This document shows, one piece after another, positions 17,905 through 26,760 of a DNA stretch of 64,000 nt. The first letter of the stretch is position 1; the number at the start of each line of letters is the position of its first letter. The notes under the pieces were generated by a model. It was not told the origin of the DNA, made no database searches, and worked only from the letters and a program-made list of their open reading frames with translations. The DNA comes from DASQFQ01 sp963811595 (GTDB lineage: Bacteria; Actinomycetota; Thermoleophilia; Solirubrobacterales; Solirubrobacteraceae), in contig CAWERW010000002.1 in NCBI GenBank assembly GCA_963811595.1, positions 1-64,000 on the forward strand, read 5' to 3'. The position numbers and the translations under genes were made by a program.

Positions 17905-19353
17905 CTACTCGTGGGGTGTGGAAACCCGTACGCGCCCGGGGGCCTCCTCACCGGTGATCAGGCGCGCGCCGCGCCCGCGGGTGAGGAACGAGAAGCTCCA
18001 GCGCATCAGCACCAGCATCCGGTTCTGGAAGCCGATCAGATAGAAGATGTGGATCCCGAGCCACAGCAGCCACGCGAGCGCGCCGCCGAAGTGCACGCCC
18101 TTGATGTCGGCCACGGCCCGGGCCCGCCCGATCGTCGCGAGGTTGCCCTTGTCGATGTACTTGAACGGCTTGACCGGCTTGTCGGCGATCCGGCGCTTCA
18201 CCACGTCCGCCGCGTAGCGCCCCTGCTGCATCGCCACGGGCGCGACGCCCGGCAGGTCCTGGATCGAGCCGTCCGCGGCGCTGCGGACGCGCGCCATGTC
18301 GCCGAGCGCGAGCACCTCCGGGTGACCGGGAAGCGTGAGGTCGGGCTCGACGGTGATGCGCCCGGCGCGGTCGATCTCCGCGCCCGCGGCCTCGGCCAGC
18401 CGGCCCGAGAGGCTCGCGGCGGCGACGCCCGCCGCCCACACGACGGTGCGCGCCGGCACGCGCCGGCGCTCGCCGCCGGGCGACTCGAGCTCGACGCCCT
18501 CGTCGTCGATCCCGACCACCAGCGAGTCGACGAGCGTCGTCACCCCGAGGTGATCGAGCTGGCGCTCGGCGCTCGCGGACAGGTCGGGCGGGAAGCCCAT
18601 GAGGATCCGCGGCCCGCCCTCGACGAGCAGGATCTGCCCGCCGGAAGTGTCGACGGCGCGGAAGTCGCGGGGGAGCGCGTCGCGCGCCAGCTCGGCGATC
18701 TGGCCGGCCATCTCGGCGCCGGTCGGCCCGGCCCCGACGACCGCGAACGTGAGCCAGCTCGCCCGGCGCTCGGGGTCCTCCTCGAGCTCGGCGGCCTCGA
18801 ACGCCTCCAGCACCCGCCGGCGGACGTCGAGCGCACTCTCGAGCGACTTGACCTCGGGCGCGTGCTCGACCCACTCGTCGTGGCCGAAGTAGGAGTACTT
18901 CGAGCCGGCGGCCACGATCAGCGTGTCGTAGGGCACCTCGTGCGGCGGCATGTCCTCGATCGGCGGCTGCACCTGCAGGGCGCGGCGCTCGAGGTCGATC
19001 TTCCCCACCTCGCCGAGCAGCACCCGGACGTTGCGGGAGCGCTTGAAGATCGACCGCAGCGGCGCCGCGATCTCGCCGGGCGAGAGCGCGCCGGTGGCGA
19101 CCTGGTAGACGAGCGGCTGGAAGAGGTGGAAGTTGCGGCGGTCGATCAGCGTCACCTCGACCGGCAGCTTGCGCAGCTTGTTGACCGCCTGGAGGCCGCC
19201 GAAGCCGCCGCCGACGACCACGATCCGCGTGCCCGCGGGCACGCTCGGCGTGTAGTCCGGCGGCCGCTTGGGCCGCCGGATCAGCAGCAGCCCGGCGACG
19301 AGCAGCAGGGCCGCGACGCCGACGCCGATCAGGGGTGCGAGGTAGCCGCTCAT
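17905..19353 (-). CDS. Type II NADH dehydrogenase with N-terminal membrane anchor
   Basis: 482 residues. An unusual N-terminal hydrophobic helix (about residues 4-26, ending in RRPKRP) precedes the FAD-binding Rossmann motif VVVGGGFGG. The second dinucleotide site is VVGAGPTGAEMAG (~200), and ALGDMA is the FAD-contact motif. The C-terminal segment with WLLWLGIHIFYLIGFQNRMLVL is the membrane-association region typical of NDH-2. It oxidises NADH and reduces quinone without proton pumping. The ATG overlaps the pgm stop as ATGA. The extra N-terminal helix is not universal in NDH-2 and should tether both ends to the membrane. Confidence 0.88.
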   Translation of the reverse strand: MSGYLAPLIGVGVAALLLVAGLLLIRRPKRPPDYTPSVPAGTRIVVVGGGFGGLQAVNKLRKLPVEVTLIDRRNFHLFQPLVYQVATGALSPGEIAAPLRSIFKRSRNVRVLLGEVGKIDLERRALQVQPPIEDMPPHEVPYDTLIVAAGSKYSYFGHDEWVEHAPEVKSLESALDVRRRVLEAFEAAELEEDPERRASWLTFAVVGAGPTGAEMAGQIAELARDALPRDFRAVDTSGGQILLVEGGPRILMGFPPDLSASAERQLDHLGVTTLVDSLVVGIDDEGVELESPGGERRRVPARTVVWAAGVAAASLSGRLAEAAGAEIDRAGRITVEPDLTLPGHPEVLALGDMARVRSAADGSIQDLPGVAPVAMQQGRYAADVVKRRIADKPVKPFKYIDKGNLATIGRARAVADIKGVHFGGALAWLLWLGIHIFYLIGFQNRMLVLMRWSFSFLTRGRGARLITGEEAPGRVRVSTPHE

Positions 19354-20978
19354 CCGCCCAGCGCGGCCCGGACGATCTCCTGCGCCTCCTCGACGATCCG
19401 GTCGAGGTGCTCCTCGCCGCGGAACGACTCGGCGTAGACCTTGTAGACGTCCTCGGTGCCCGACGGGCGCGCCGCGAACCAGCCGCCCTCGGAGGTGACC
19501 TTGAGCCCGCCGATCGCCGCGCCGTTGCCGGGCGCCTCGGTGAGCACGTCGCGGACCGGCTCGCCGGCGAGCTCGTCGGAGCTGACCTGGTCGGGCGAGA
19601 GCTCCTTGAGGATCGCCTTCTCCTCCGCGTCGGCGGCGACGTCGGTGCGCTTGTAGTGCGCCTCGCCGAAGCGCTCGGTCAGCCCGCGGTAGCGCTCGCC
19701 GGGGTCGCGACCGTCGCGCGCGGTCATCTCCGCCGCGAGCAGGCACGGGATCAGCCCGTCCTTGTCCGTCGACCACGGGCTGCCGTCACGGCGCAGGAAC
19801 GACGCGCCCGCGCTCTCCTCGCCGCCGAAGCCGAGCGAGCCGTCGAGCAGCCCCTCGACGAACCACTTGAACCCGACGGGCACCTCGACGAGCCGCCGGC
19901 CCAGGTCCTCCGCGACGCGGTCGATCATGCCCGACGAGACGAGCGTCTTGCCGATCCCCGCGTCGCCCCAGTCGCGGCCGCCGCCGAACAGGTACTCGAT
20001 GCAGACGGCAAGGTGGTGGTTGGGGTTCAGCAGCCCCGCGGAGGGCGTGACGATGCCGTGCCGGTCGGCGTCGGGGTCGTTGGCGAACGCGACGTCGAAG
20101 CGGTCGGCGATGTCGCGCAGGCGCGCCATCGCGTGCGGTGACGAGCAGTCCATGCGGATCTTGCCGTCCCAGTCGAGCGGCACGAAGCGGAACGTCGGGT
20201 CGAGCTCGGCGTTGACGATCTCGAGCTCGATGCCGCTCGACTCGGCGATCCGCTCCCAGTAGCGCAGGCTCGCGCCGCCCAGCGGGTCGACGCCGAGCCG
20301 CAGCCCCGCGCCGCGGATCGCGTCGAGGTCGATGACCGCGCCGAGGTCGTCGACGTACGCGGAGACGTAGTCGCGCCGCTGGACCTCCGCCTGCTCGTAG
20401 GCCACCCGCTTCACCCCGTCCAGACCCGCCTCGAGCAGCTCGTTGGCGGCCCGCTCGATCGCGCCGGTGACGTCGGTGTCGGCCGGCCCGCCGTGCGGCG
20501 GGTTGTACTTGAAGCCGCCGTCGCCGGGCGGGTTGTGCGACGGGGTCACGACGATGCCGTCCGCCGTGCCGCGGCCGCCCCCGCGGTTGTGGGCGAGGAT
20601 CGCGTGCGAGATCACGGGCGTCGGCGTGGCGCCGCCGTCGGCGTCGACCACGACGTCGACGCCGTGGGCGGCGAGCACCTCGACGATCGTGCGCTCGGCC
20701 GGCTCGGACAGCGCGTGCGTGTCGCGGCCGAGGAACAGCGGCCCGTCGATCCCCTCCGCCTCGCGGTGGCGGCAGACCGCCTCGGAGATGGCCAGCACGT
20801 GCGCCTCGTTGAAGCTGCGGCTGGTCGCGCTGCCGCGGTGGCCGGAGGTGCCGAAGCTCACCCGCTGCCCCTCCTCGGAGGGGTCGGGGCGCTCGTCGTG
20901 GTACGCCGCGACGAGCGCGTCGGGATCGATCAGGTCGGCGGGCTCGGGCAGCTGCCCGGCACGGGGGTCGTCGCTCAT
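19350..20978 (-). CDS. pgm: Phosphoglucomutase (alpha-D-glucose-phosphate specific)
   Basis: 542 residues, full length. It interconverts glucose-1-phosphate and glucose-6-phosphate. The phosphoserine loop is TPSHNPP with Ser147. The metal-binding loop DPDADRHG lies near residue 300, the sugar-binding loop includes GGEESAGASF, and the phosphate-binding loop is ARPSGTED. The gene starts with ATG, lies downstream of a sigma factor gene on the same strand, and overlaps the NDH-2 gene. It could supply sugar nucleotide precursors for the nearby TreT-like enzyme (inference). Confidence 0.96.
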   Translation of the reverse strand: MSDDPRAGQLPEPADLIDPDALVAAYHDERPDPSEEGQRVSFGTSGHRGSATSRSFNEAHVLAISEAVCRHREAEGIDGPLFLGRDTHALSEPAERTIVEVLAAHGVDVVVDADGGATPTPVISHAILAHNRGGGRGTADGIVVTPSHNPPGDGGFKYNPPHGGPADTDVTGAIERAANELLEAGLDGVKRVAYEQAEVQRRDYVSAYVDDLGAVIDLDAIRGAGLRLGVDPLGGASLRYWERIAESSGIELEIVNAELDPTFRFVPLDWDGKIRMDCSSPHAMARLRDIADRFDVAFANDPDADRHGIVTPSAGLLNPNHHLAVCIEYLFGGGRDWGDAGIGKTLVSSGMIDRVAEDLGRRLVEVPVGFKWFVEGLLDGSLGFGGEESAGASFLRRDGSPWSTDKDGLIPCLLAAEMTARDGRDPGERYRGLTERFGEAHYKRTDVAADAEEKAILKELSPDQVSSDELAGEPVRDVLTEAPGNGAAIGGLKVTSEGGWFAARPSGTEDVYKVYAESFRGEEHLDRIVEEAQEIVRAALGG

Positions 20979-21006
20979 CAGGGCGGGACGCTACCCGCCC
21001 GCCGCC

Positions 21007-21741
21007 TCATGCCGCCGCGCGCTCGAGCTCGCCGACCGCGCGGCGCAGCAGCCGCGAGATGTGCATCTGCGAGTAGCCCAGGCGCTCGCCGATCTGCGCC
21101 TGCGTCAGCTCCTCGCGGAAGTACAGCTCCACGATCGCCCGGTCGCGGTCCTCGAGCCCGCCCAGCAGCGTGTCGAGCGCGGTCCGGTCGAGCGCCTCCG
21201 CGTAGTGGTCGTCGGTGGCGCCGAGCGTGTCGACCACGCGGATCTCGTCCGCCTCGCCGTCGTGGGCGCTCATGTCGAGCGAGCTCGCGTGCAGTGCCGA
21301 ATACGCCTCGCGCGCCTCGAGGACGGCCTCCGCGCTCAGCCCGGCCTCGCGCGCCAGCTCGTGGACGGTCGGCGGCTCCCCCTCGCTCGCCTGCAGCCGG
21401 GTCTCCAGCTGGTGCACGTTCATCGCGCGCTCCTGCAGCTCGCGCGGCACGCGCACGGCCCAGCCGTAGTCGCGGAAGTGGCGCTTGATGGCGCCCGCGA
21501 TGCACGGCACGGCGTAGGACGAGAACGCGGCCCCGCGATCGGGGTCGTACGCGTCGACGGCCTTGACGAGCGCGAGCGCCGCCACCTGCTCGAGGTCGTC
21601 GAGCGGCTCGGCGCCGGTGTGGAAGCGCCGCGCGAGGCTGCGCGCGAGCGGCAGGAAGCGGGTGACGATCGCCTCCCGCAACCGCGGGTCGCGCGTCGCC
21701 CGGTAGTCCCTCATGAGTGCCTGTGGATCGGTCCGGCCCAT
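21007..21741 (-). CDS. SigB/SigF-type alternative RNA polymerase sigma factor
   Basis: 244 residues from ATG, with a strong AAGGAGG site (21752-21746) 4 bases upstream. The sigma-70 regions are ordered normally: region 2 (GAEPLDDLEQVAALALVKAVDAYDPDRG with FSSYAVPCIAGAIKRHFRD), region 3 (PTVHELAREAGLS) and region 4 (ELTQAQIGERLGYSQMHISRLLRRA). The VRVPRELQE segment is typical of the SigB/F/G stress and sporulation class. No anti-sigma factor is adjacent. A 13-base perfect palindrome (GTCTGACTCAGAC, 21798-21810) lies in its upstream region. Neighbouring CBS and VTC genes suggest a stress context. Confidence 0.9.
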   Translation of the reverse strand: MGRTDPQALMRDYRATRDPRLREAIVTRFLPLARSLARRFHTGAEPLDDLEQVAALALVKAVDAYDPDRGAAFSSYAVPCIAGAIKRHFRDYGWAVRVPRELQERAMNVHQLETRLQASEGEPPTVHELAREAGLSAEAVLEAREAYSALHASSLDMSAHDGEADEIRVVDTLGATDDHYAEALDRTALDTLLGGLEDRDRAIVELYFREELTQAQIGERLGYSQMHISRLLRRAVGELERAAA

Positions 21742-21921
21742 GCGGCCTCCTTCTCGAGATGAAGGCCGTCCGCGGCGCCCGCGCACAACGGGTGAGCGTC
21801 TGACTCAGACTGGACGTCGACCGCATCCCGGTGCACGGGGTCGGTCGCCGTGGGCCCAGGGTAGCTCGCGATGAGCGCCTCGACGCGCCACGTCAGCTGG
21901 CTGACTAGCCCGGCTGGGTAG

Positions 21922-22299
21922 TGCAACTTCGCGACCCCCAACGCCGCCGAGCAGCTGAAGCAGCTCGACGTCGGCTCGATGCCGATCTGCGGCGACGACG
22001 ACCGGCTCAAGGGCATGCTGACCGACCGCGACATCGTCGTGAAGGTGCTGGCCGAGGGCAAGGACCCGGCCTCGGTCAAGGCCGGCAAGCGCGGCGTCGG
22101 CGACGGCAAGACCGTGACCATCGGCGCCGACGACTCGATCGACGAGGCGCTGCGCACGATGACCGAGCACAAGGTCCGCCGGCTGCCGGTGATCGACGAC
22201 CGCAAGCTCGTCGGCATCATCAGCCAGGCCGACATCGCCACCAACATCGACGAGGAGAAGGTGGGCGACCTGGTGGAGGCGATCTCGGCCGCGCCGTAG
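21922..22299 (+). pseudogene. N-terminally broken CBS-domain protein (Hrp1-like)
   Basis: From 21922 the frame reads CNFATPNAAEQLKQLDVGSMPICG and continues with two CBS motifs (RLKGMLTDRDIVVKVLAEGKDP and HKVRRLPVIDDRKLVGIISQADIA). The closest style is the actinobacterial hypoxic-response protein Hrp1. Immediately upstream is an in-frame TAG (21919-21921), and the first ~25-30 residues expected for this family are missing. No ATG, GTG or TTG occurs before ATG 21979, which has no ribosome-binding site and would cut into CBS1. Either the gene is a 5'-truncated relic or a 106-residue shortened protein is made from 21979. Confidence 0.65.
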
Positions 22300-22324
22300 G
22301 CCGCGACCGGCCACACTCCCGGGC

Positions 22325-23038
22325 GTGGCCGCGCCCTTCACCGAGCTCCTCGAGCGCTTCGAGCCGATCGGGCTCGAGGCGCTCGGCGCCCGGGCCGCGC
22401 TGCAGCGGCGGGTGGACCAGAAGTACCTGATCCCGCCCGGCGCGCTGGCGCCGCTGCTCGAGCGCCTGCGGCCGGCGTTCCTCGCGCTCGAGATCGAGGG
22501 CCGCCGCGAGTCGCATTACGAGAGCGTCTACTTCGACACCCCGGGCCTGCGCTGCTATCGCGACCACGTCGAGGGGCAGGCGCCGCGCATCAAGGTGCGC
22601 ACGCGGCTCTACGTCGACACGCGGGTGTGCGCGCTGGAGGCGAAGCTCAAGCGCGCCGACGGGGAGACGGCGAAGGCGTCGTGCGGCCTCGAACCGTCGG
22701 ACCACGGGCGCCTCACCGCCGAGGGTCTGCGCTTCCTCGAAGAGGAGATCGGCGCCGAGGTCCCGCACCTCTCGCTCCTCGAGCTGGGACCGGCGCTCAC
22801 CACCGGCTACCGGCGGGCCACCCTGGCCGGCCGCGACGATCCGCTGCGCGTCACCTTCGACACCGACGTGTGGGCGAGCGTCCCGGGCGGGGCGCGCGCC
22901 GAGCTCGCGCCCGGCCACGTGATCGTCGAGACCAAGAGCGAGGACGGCGACAGCGATGCCGACGCGCTCCTGCGCGAGGACGGCCACGAGCCGGTCTCGC
23001 TGAGCAAGTACCGGCGCGGGATCGAGGAGCTCGTCTAG
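22325..23038 (+). CDS. VTC-domain polyphosphate polymerase
   Basis: 237 residues, GTG start. Family motifs are RRVDQKYLIP, YESVYFDTPGL, APRIKVRTRLYVD, CALEAKLK, YRRATL with RVTFDTDVWAS, HVIVETKS and a final SKYRRG. These basic tunnel residues match the VTC catalytic domain, which polymerises polyphosphate from ATP. There is no SPX or transmembrane domain, so it is a minimal cytosolic form. It starts 25 bases after the CBS relic. The TAG stop forms the left tip of a 168-bp palindrome shared with the convergent GGDEF-EAL gene. Confidence 0.9.
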   Translation: MAAPFTELLERFEPIGLEALGARAALQRRVDQKYLIPPGALAPLLERLRPAFLALEIEGRRESHYESVYFDTPGLRCYRDHVEGQAPRIKVRTRLYVDTRVCALEAKLKRADGETAKASCGLEPSDHGRLTAEGLRFLEEEIGAEVPHLSLLELGPALTTGYRRATLAGRDDPLRVTFDTDVWASVPGGARAELAPGHVIVETKSEDGDSDADALLREDGHEPVSLSKYRRGIEELV

Positions 23039-23202
23039 TGGGTCTTCTCGTGACGTTGCACTCGAAAGACCGGACGCCGGCGCCGCCAGGCAAGGACGCA
23101 GACCCGAAGGAATACCCCTGGTATTTCGAGGGTCGAGGACGCCGCCTGGCGGTGATCGGCGGCCGCCGATTTCGGGTGGAACGTTGCGGGAAGGCCCACT
23201 AG
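23035..23202. repeat. 168-bp imperfect palindrome between VTC and GGDEF-EAL genes
   Basis: The whole interval folds back on itself. The outer 33 bases (23035-23067 versus the complement of 23202-23170) match at about 27 of 33 positions. Further in, CGCCAGGC, GACCC and the central AATACC/GGTATT (23111-23116 and 23120-23125) pair, leaving a 3-base loop. Both tips are CTAG, and they provide the stop codons of the two convergent genes. Both strands stay open (a 54-codon frame from GTG 23038 on the plus strand), but this follows from the symmetry and I do not call a gene. It may be a fold-back mobile element or a large bidirectional terminator. Confidence 0.8.
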
Positions 23203-25859
23203 CGCGGGGCGGGGCGCGGCTGCGGATTGCGCGGCCGGCGCGCGGCATCGGCCGCCCACACGCGGGCGAGGCTCGCGGCGATGTGGTTGGCGAGCACGCG
23301 CGCGCGGTCGACCTGGGTCTTCGTCCACGCTTGCGGCGCGCGCCGGTAGATCTCGAGCAGCGCGATCGTGGCGCCGCCCGACACGAGCGGCATCAGCAGC
23401 ACGGCGCACATCCCCGCCTCCTCGAGCACCCGCAGCTCGGCCGGGTCGCTCGCCGCGTCGCCGGCGATCACCTGGCCGATCGCCTGGTTCGCGATCGCGT
23501 GCTGGGTCGTCGGGTAGTCCTCGAGCCGCCAGCGCTCGCCCTCCTCCGACCACTCGTGGTCGCTGACGGTGATGAGGACGCCGGCGGCGGCGTCGAGGCG
23601 CGAGATCGCGGCCTCCTCGGCCCCGAGCTGGCGGATGACGCCGTCGAGCGCGGCCTTGAGCTCCTCGACGGTGCGCACGCGGGCGAGCACGTCGGTGAGC
23701 TCGCCGAGCGACGCCTCGGCGCCGGCCTCGGCGACGCCGGCGAGGCGCATGCCGTGCTCGTCGGCGGCGGCCGTCTCGGCGGCCACGGCGGCCGGGATGA
23801 CCGGCCACGGCGCCGCCGGGCGCGCGAGCGCGTACCCCTGCGCGTAGGTGACGTCGATGCTCGCCAGCGCGCGCAGCTCGCTGATCTCCTCGACGCCCTC
23901 CGCGCAGACCGCGGCGCCGGTGGTGCTGGCGAAGCCCGCCAGCGCCTGCAGGAGCGCGAGCTTGGAGGGCTCGGTGTGGATCCGGGCGACCAGCGAGCGG
24001 TCGACCTTGACGATGTCGGGGCGCAGCCGGATCAGCTGCTGGAGCCCGGCGTAGCCCGCGCCCGCGTCGTCGAGCGCGATCCGCGCGCCGCGCTCGCGCA
24101 GCGCCGCCAGTTCGAGCTCGAGCGCGCCGTCCTCGTCGAACGCGTCGTGCTCGGTGAGCTCGATCGTGATCCCGTTGAGGTCGAACGGCAGCGCGCGCTT
24201 GACCTCGGGCGAGAGCAGCGCGGCGGGCGACACGTTGACGGCCAGGAACGTGCCGGCCGGGCGGCCGGGGACGGCCAGCGCGGCGCGGATCGCGGCCGCC
24301 TCGAGCGCGGGCCCGAGGCCGGCGCGGTGCGCCTGGGCGAACCACAGGTGCGGCGGGCGCGCGTGCGGGGGCGCGAAGCGGGCGAGCGCCTCGTAGCCCG
24401 CGACGCGGCCGGTCGCGACCTCCATCACGGGCTGGAAGACCGGCGTGACCGGCGCCGCGCTCGCGAGCAGCTGCTCGACCTCGCGGCGCTGCTCGTGGAG
24501 CGAGAGCGCGACGACGTGGCGCGGGTCGAAGACGCGCACGCGGTTCCGGCCCGAGCGCTTGGCCCAGTAGAGCGCGCCGTCGGCGGCGTGCAGCAGCTGC
24601 CCGACGGCCGTGGCGTGGGCGGGGAAGGCGGCGACGCCCGCGGAGCAGGCGAGCGCCGGGCCGGACGCGGCGAGCGCGGCCAGCGCCTCCCGGCAGCGCT
24701 CGGCGATCGCGGCCGCCGTCTCCGCGCTCGCGCCCGGGAGCAGGATGCCGAACTCCTCGCCGCCGACGCGCGCGACGAACCCGTCCTCCCCGACCGTGCG
24801 CGCCAGCGTCGTCGCGGTCGTCTGCAGCACGCGGTCGCCCTCCGCGTGGCCGAACGTGTCGTTGAGCGCCTTGAAGTGGTCGAGGTCGAGCATCACGATC
24901 GCGACCGCGGCGTCGTGGCCGCCGGCCGGCGCGACCGAGCGCGCGAGCCGCTCCTGGAAGGCGCGGTAGTTGCCGAGCCCGGTCAGCGGGTCCGAGGCGG
25001 CGAGCTCCTCGAGGTCGGCGCGCTGGCGCGAGAGCCACCACAGCGTCAGGCCGAGGCGCAGGACGACGGCGAACAGCGTCAGGCGGATGAGCGCGACGGC
25101 GAACCCGTGGAGGTCGGCGAACGCCTCGTATGAGACGAGCGCGAACGACGCCACGGTGAACGCGATCGGCAGCGCCACGCGCAGGTTCGGGGCGCCCTCG
25201 CGGCTGCGGTCGCGCGGCCAGTGCGCGGCGGCTGCGAACAGCGCGGCGCCGGCCGAGTAGCCGACGTCGACGATCCCGCCCGGCGTCCAGCCCTCGCCGG
25301 TCTGCGCCGCGATGTAGACGACGTCGCACACCGCGATCAGCGCGAACGCCGACGCGAGCGCGAACCAGGCGTCGAGCCGCCAGCGCCCCGCGCCCCACAG
25401 CGCGACCGCGAAGCCCATGAGCAGGAGGTCGAACAGCGGATAGGCGAGCTGAGCGGCGCCCTCCCAGCCCTGGCCGGCCGACATCTCGACGATCGGGTCG
25501 AGCAGGAAGACCGCGGACAGCGCGGCCACGACGGTGCCGCCGATCAGCGCGTCGAGCCACAGGCTGGCGCTGACCTGCACGTGGCGCGCGCGCACGAGCG
25601 CGACCATGCCGGCGGCGCTCAGGGGATACAGCGAGAGCCACAGCGCGTCGGCGGGCGACGGGAAGGCCGCGGCGCCGTCGGCGAGCAGCAGGTTGTAGAC
25701 CGTGCTGCCGGTGGCGTAGAGCAGCAGCCCGGCCGCGAAGCAGGTCCAGGCGACGCGCTCGGGCCGCGTGCGGACGGCGCGCAGCGCGCACGCGAGCCCG
25801 CCGGCGACATAGGCCGCCGCCAGTCCCCAGCTCCCGACCAGGCTCTCGAACCACTCCAT
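23199..25859 (-). CDS. Membrane GGDEF-EAL-GAF c-di-GMP turnover protein
   Basis: 886 residues. About eight N-terminal transmembrane helices (1-285) form a MASE-like sensor. They are followed by GGDEF (GGEEF near 365), EAL (YEALARF near 489, NVSP, ELTEHDAF, DDAGAGYAG, VKVDRS, AEGVE) and a C-terminal GAF domain (~725-865). The GGEEF loop is intact and the RxxD inhibitory site is absent. The EAL metal and catalytic residues (E, N, E, DD, K, E) appear conserved, although DDFGTGYSS is changed to DDAGAGYAG. Both synthesis and hydrolysis of c-di-GMP are therefore possible. GAF placed after EAL is a less common order. Confidence 0.92.
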   Translation of the reverse strand: MEWFESLVGSWGLAAAYVAGGLACALRAVRTRPERVAWTCFAAGLLLYATGSTVYNLLLADGAAAFPSPADALWLSLYPLSAAGMVALVRARHVQVSASLWLDALIGGTVVAALSAVFLLDPIVEMSAGQGWEGAAQLAYPLFDLLLMGFAVALWGAGRWRLDAWFALASAFALIAVCDVVYIAAQTGEGWTPGGIVDVGYSAGAALFAAAAHWPRDRSREGAPNLRVALPIAFTVASFALVSYEAFADLHGFAVALIRLTLFAVVLRLGLTLWWLSRQRADLEELAASDPLTGLGNYRAFQERLARSVAPAGGHDAAVAIVMLDLDHFKALNDTFGHAEGDRVLQTTATTLARTVGEDGFVARVGGEEFGILLPGASAETAAAIAERCREALAALAASGPALACSAGVAAFPAHATAVGQLLHAADGALYWAKRSGRNRVRVFDPRHVVALSLHEQRREVEQLLASAAPVTPVFQPVMEVATGRVAGYEALARFAPPHARPPHLWFAQAHRAGLGPALEAAAIRAALAVPGRPAGTFLAVNVSPAALLSPEVKRALPFDLNGITIELTEHDAFDEDGALELELAALRERGARIALDDAGAGYAGLQQLIRLRPDIVKVDRSLVARIHTEPSKLALLQALAGFASTTGAAVCAEGVEEISELRALASIDVTYAQGYALARPAAPWPVIPAAVAAETAAADEHGMRLAGVAEAGAEASLGELTDVLARVRTVEELKAALDGVIRQLGAEEAAISRLDAAAGVLITVSDHEWSEEGERWRLEDYPTTQHAIANQAIGQVIAGDAASDPAELRVLEEAGMCAVLLMPLVSGGATIALLEIYRRAPQAWTKTQVDRARVLANHIAASLARVWAADAARRPRNPQPRPAPR

Positions 25860-25902
25860 TTCCCCTGTCTGATCGACAGGCGCGTGGTGCGGCTTGAAGC
25901 GA

Positions 25903-26748
25903 CTACGCGCTGCGGAGCGGCGCGGGGTCGACGAACAGGTCGGCGATCAGCTCGCCGTCGCCGGGCGCAGCGCGGTAGGGCTCGAGGTCGGTGACGCCCT
26001 CGGCGGCGAGCACCTCGTCGTCGATCAGCGTCTGCCCGGTGTACTCGCGCGCCGGCTTCGTGAGGACCGCGTAGGCCGAGTCGGCGTAGATCTGCGGGGA
26101 GCGCGCGCGGCTCATCGCCTCGTCGCCGCCGAGCAGGTTCTGCACCGCCGCGGTGGCGATGATCGTGCGCGGCCACAGGCAGTTCGCCGCCACGCCGGCC
26201 TCGCGCAGCTCCTGGGCGGCGGCCAGCGTGAGCAGGCTCATCCCGTACTTCGACAGCGTGTAGGCGCCGTGGGCGCCGAGCCACGCGGGGTCGAGGTTGA
26301 TCGGCGGCGAGAGCGTGAGGATGTGGCCGTTCTCGGAGCGCTTCAGGTGCGGCATGCAGGCGCGGATGGCCAGGAACGTCCCGCGGGTGTTGATCGACTG
26401 CATCAGGTCGTAGCGCTTGGGCTCGGTCTGCTCGATCGGTGCCAGGTTGATCGCGCTCGCGTTGTTGACGAGCATGTCGACGCCGCCGAAGCGCTCGGCC
26501 GTCTGCTCGACCGCCTGCTGCACGGCCTCGGGCTCGCGGACGTCGCCGACGATCGGGAGCGCCGTGCCGCCCGCCGCCTCGATCTCCTCGGCGGCGGTGT
26601 AGATGGTGCCCGGCAGCTTCGGGTGCGGCTCCGCGGTCTTGGCGAACAGCGCGACGTTGGCGCCGTCGCGCGCGGCCCTGACGGCGATCGCGAGGCCGAT
26701 CCCGCGGCTGCCGCCGGTGATGAACATGGTCCTGCCTTCGAGCCCCAT
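25903..26748 (-). CDS. Short-chain dehydrogenase/reductase (HSDL2-like)
   Basis: 281 residues. The cofactor motif TGGSRGIG is near the N-terminus, NNASAI is the structural motif, and YTLSKYG supplies the catalytic Tyr and Lys. In place of the usual catalytic Ser segment it has LTLSPPINLDP, as in the HSDL2 (hydroxysteroid dehydrogenase-like 2) group. The C-terminus (TGQTLIDDEVLAAEGVTDL) also fits that group, usually linked to fatty-acid or sterol metabolism. It lies 43 bases downstream of the GGDEF-EAL gene start on the same strand. The substrate is unknown. Confidence 0.87.
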   Translation of the reverse strand: MGLEGRTMFITGGSRGIGLAIAVRAARDGANVALFAKTAEPHPKLPGTIYTAAEEIEAAGGTALPIVGDVREPEAVQQAVEQTAERFGGVDMLVNNASAINLAPIEQTEPKRYDLMQSINTRGTFLAIRACMPHLKRSENGHILTLSPPINLDPAWLGAHGAYTLSKYGMSLLTLAAAQELREAGVAANCLWPRTIIATAAVQNLLGGDEAMSRARSPQIYADSAYAVLTKPAREYTGQTLIDDEVLAAEGVTDLEPYRAAPGDGELIADLFVDPAPLRSA

Positions 26749-26760
26749 GGGGCGGCGAGC

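Noticed and set aside
21798..21810. GTCTGACTCAGAC palindrome as a sigma-factor autoregulatory promoter
   Set aside because: It does not match the SigB/SigF -35/-10 pattern; it is noted only as an unexplained palindrome in the sigma gene description.
23038..23202. 54-codon ORF downstream of the VTC gene
   Set aside because: It lies entirely inside a palindrome and a similar peptide is encoded on the other strand, so its openness is explained by symmetry; no ribosome-binding site.
23035..25854. 939-codon open frame antiparallel to nothing but overlapping the GGDEF-EAL gene in another frame
   Set aside because: Composition is Arg/Pro/Ala shadow; the true frame encodes complete GGDEF, EAL and GAF motifs.
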